Assembly: GCA_030151725.1 (NCBI GenBank)
Contig: JASLDD010000176.1
Location: 1-6,733, forward strand
From: Solirubrobacteraceae bacterium
GTDB taxonomy: Bacteria > Actinomycetota > Thermoleophilia > Solirubrobacterales > Solirubrobacteraceae
DNA: 6,733 nucleotides
Direction: 5' to 3'
Shown here in pieces: positions 5,641 through 6,733 of this stretch. Under the pieces are notes generated by a model. That model was not told the origin of the DNA, did not search any database, and worked only from the letters and a program-made list of their open reading frames with translations. The position numbers and the translations under genes are program-made. Position 1 is the first letter of the stretch, and each line of letters begins with the position of its first letter.

Positions 5641-6733
5641 ATGAGCGAGCGGTTCTCGATAGCCCACGTCACGCCCTACCCGTGGGAGGCCGAGAACGAG
5701 GTAAACGAGCACGTGCGGCGCGTCGCCGGCGAGCTCTCCCGGCGCGGTCACAGGGTGCTGGTGCTCGCGCCGTCGCGCTCGCAGGAGCGGGTGCGCGCTT
5801 CGCGCAAGGCCCTGCGTGCGGCGCGTGGGGCGCCGCGGAGCCTGCTCGAGGGAACAGACAGCGGCAGCCCGCGGGTGATCGCCGTGGGAGAGGTCCTGGA
5901 CGTGGCCGCCGGCGCGCGCAGGCGCCCCTCGGCGCTGCCCATCGACGTAGCCCGTACGGTCGAGGAACTGATGAGCACCGTGGATCTGGACTTCGTCCAC
6001 GTGCACGAGCCGTTTGCGCCGAGCACCTCCAACGCCGCGCTGCGCCACTCGCGCGCGCTCAACGTGGGCTCCTTTCACTCCTCCAGCGAGCACCTGCTCT
6101 CGACGCTCGTGGCAAGACGCTTCGTGGAGAGCTTCTTCGGGCGCCTGGACGCACGCACGGCAAGCCTTGCGGCGACAGCCGAGCTGATGGAGCGCTACTT
6201 CCCCGCCGACTACCAGCTGGTGGCCGACGGTCCGGACACGGCGAGCGAGCTCGAGCGGATCTACGGCGCGCTCGCCGCGCGACGTCACCCCGTGGGGGGC
6301 GATCAGACGCTCAGGGAGCAGCTGAGCCAGCGCGCGCTGATCGACGTCGACCTGCACATGCACACCGATCACTCGGGCGACTGCGCCACGCCCGTGGAGG
6401 TGCTGCTGGCCACCGCCCGCGAGCAAGGCCTGGGAGCGATCGCCGTGACTGACCACAACGAGATCTCGGGCGCCCTTGAGGCGAGCGCCCAGGCGGCTGC
6501 AGCTGGAGTCAAGGTGATCGTGGCCGAGGAGGTCAAGACGGCAGAGCAGGGCGAGGTGATCGGCCTGTTCATCAAGGAGAAGATCCCCCGCGGGATGACC
6601 ATGGAGGAGACCATCGCCGAGATCAAGCGCCAGGGCGGACTCGTGTATGTGCCCCATCCGTTTGACCGCATGCACTCGGTGCCCGACTACGAGCACCTGC
6701 TGAAGATCGTCGAGCACCTCGACGCCATCGAGG
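5641..6733 (+). CDS. Fusion of a PimA-like GT4 glycosyltransferase N-lobe and a PHP phosphoesterase domain (partial, runs off right edge)
   Basis: 364 codons are open to the window end with no stop. Residues 5-200 match the first Rossmann lobe of GT4 enzymes such as PimA: FSIAHVTPYPW (5-15), NEHVRRVAGELSRRGHRVLVLAPS (22-45), then FVHVHEPFAPSTSNAAL (118-134) and SFHSSSEH (144-151). The glycine pair that normally follows the PYxW segment and contacts the donor diphosphate is replaced by N19-E20. No second sugar-nucleotide lobe follows. Instead, after a short linker with a helix (ASELERIYGALAARR, 201-215), a PHP domain begins at about 234. It shows DLHMHT (H239, H241), VTDHN (D271, H272), AEEVKT (E296) and VPHPFDR (H339), the expected metal ligands of PHP phosphoesterases, trinuclear in characterised members. 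The PHP half therefore looks active and the glycosyltransferase half does not. ATG at 5641 has only a weak GAGAG Shine-Dalgarno (5633-5637); GATAAT at 5626-5631 might be a -10 element. The gene lies 39 bp after ino1, which suggests an inositol-lipid or phospho-sugar substrate; that is inference. Confidence 0.87.
   Translation, partial: MSERFSIAHVTPYPWEAENEVNEHVRRVAGELSRRGHRVLVLAPSRSQERVRASRKALRAARGAPRSLLEGTDSGSPRVIAVGEVLDVAAGARRRPSALPIDVARTVEELMSTVDLDFVHVHEPFAPSTSNAALRHSRALNVGSFHSSSEHLLSTLVARRFVESFFGRLDARTASLAATAELMERYFPADYQLVADGPDTASELERIYGALAARRHPVGGDQTLREQLSQRALIDVDLHMHTDHSGDCATPVEVLLATAREQGLGAIAVTDHNEISGALEASAQAAAAGVKVIVAEEVKTAEQGEVIGLFIKEKIPRGMTMEETIAEIKRQGGLVYVPHPFDRMHSVPDYEHLLKIVEHLDAIE

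Noticed and set aside
5035..6717. A 560-codon open frame on the minus strand, opposite ino1 and the GT/PHP gene
   Set aside because: It crosses two well-supported plus-strand genes and their intergenic gap. Its translation is rich in His, Val, Gly, Arg and Leu, typical of the antisense of GC-rich codons, and matches no family I recognise.

Overview
This is a GC-rich, gene-dense window. It carries one partial gene on the minus strand at the left edge and six plus-strand genes packed head to tail. The GC content, frequent GTG starts, protein style, and the pairing of an actinobacterial-type inositol-3-phosphate synthase with a phosphatidylinositol-phosphate-synthase-like enzyme point to a high-GC actinobacterium. 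My best guess is the Thermoleophilia/Solirubrobacterales, but that is inference from protein style, not a marker gene. I see no tRNA, rRNA, CRISPR array, IS element or phage gene.

Layout. Positions 1-217 (minus) hold the N-terminus of an endonuclease III-like HhH-GPD DNA repair protein. A 44-bp divergent gap separates it from the plus-strand series. That series begins with an alpha/beta hydrolase with an Asp nucleophile (262-1080). Next, sharing 4 bp, is a polytopic membrane protein with a C-terminal soluble domain that looks like a GT-C-type glycosyltransferase (1077-2690). A six-helix PAP2/AUR1-like lipid phosphatase or phosphotransferase (2715-3506) follows, then a CDP-alcohol phosphatidyltransferase (3519-4175). 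After a 142-bp gap with its own Shine-Dalgarno comes myo-inositol-3-phosphate synthase, ino1 (4318-5601). Last, running off the right edge, is a fusion of a PimA-like glycosyltransferase N-lobe to a PHP phosphoesterase domain (5641-6733+).

How the genes may work together. Ino1 makes inositol-3-phosphate from glucose-6-phosphate. The CDP-alcohol phosphatidyltransferase has the features of an enzyme joining inositol phosphate to CDP-diacylglycerol to give phosphatidylinositol phosphate (PIP). PIP must then be dephosphorylated or its head group transferred. The adjacent PAP2/AUR1-like protein and the PHP domain of the last gene are both candidates for phosphate handling. The GT-C-like protein could glycosylate a lipid-linked product. 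The window therefore reads as a compact inositol-phospholipid and glycolipid locus. The individual families are well supported; the pathway assignment of the PAP2, GT-C and GT/PHP proteins is inference. The most unusual item is the GT-lobe/PHP fusion, whose glycosyltransferase half has lost the glycine loop and, in the visible part, the entire sugar-nucleotide lobe.
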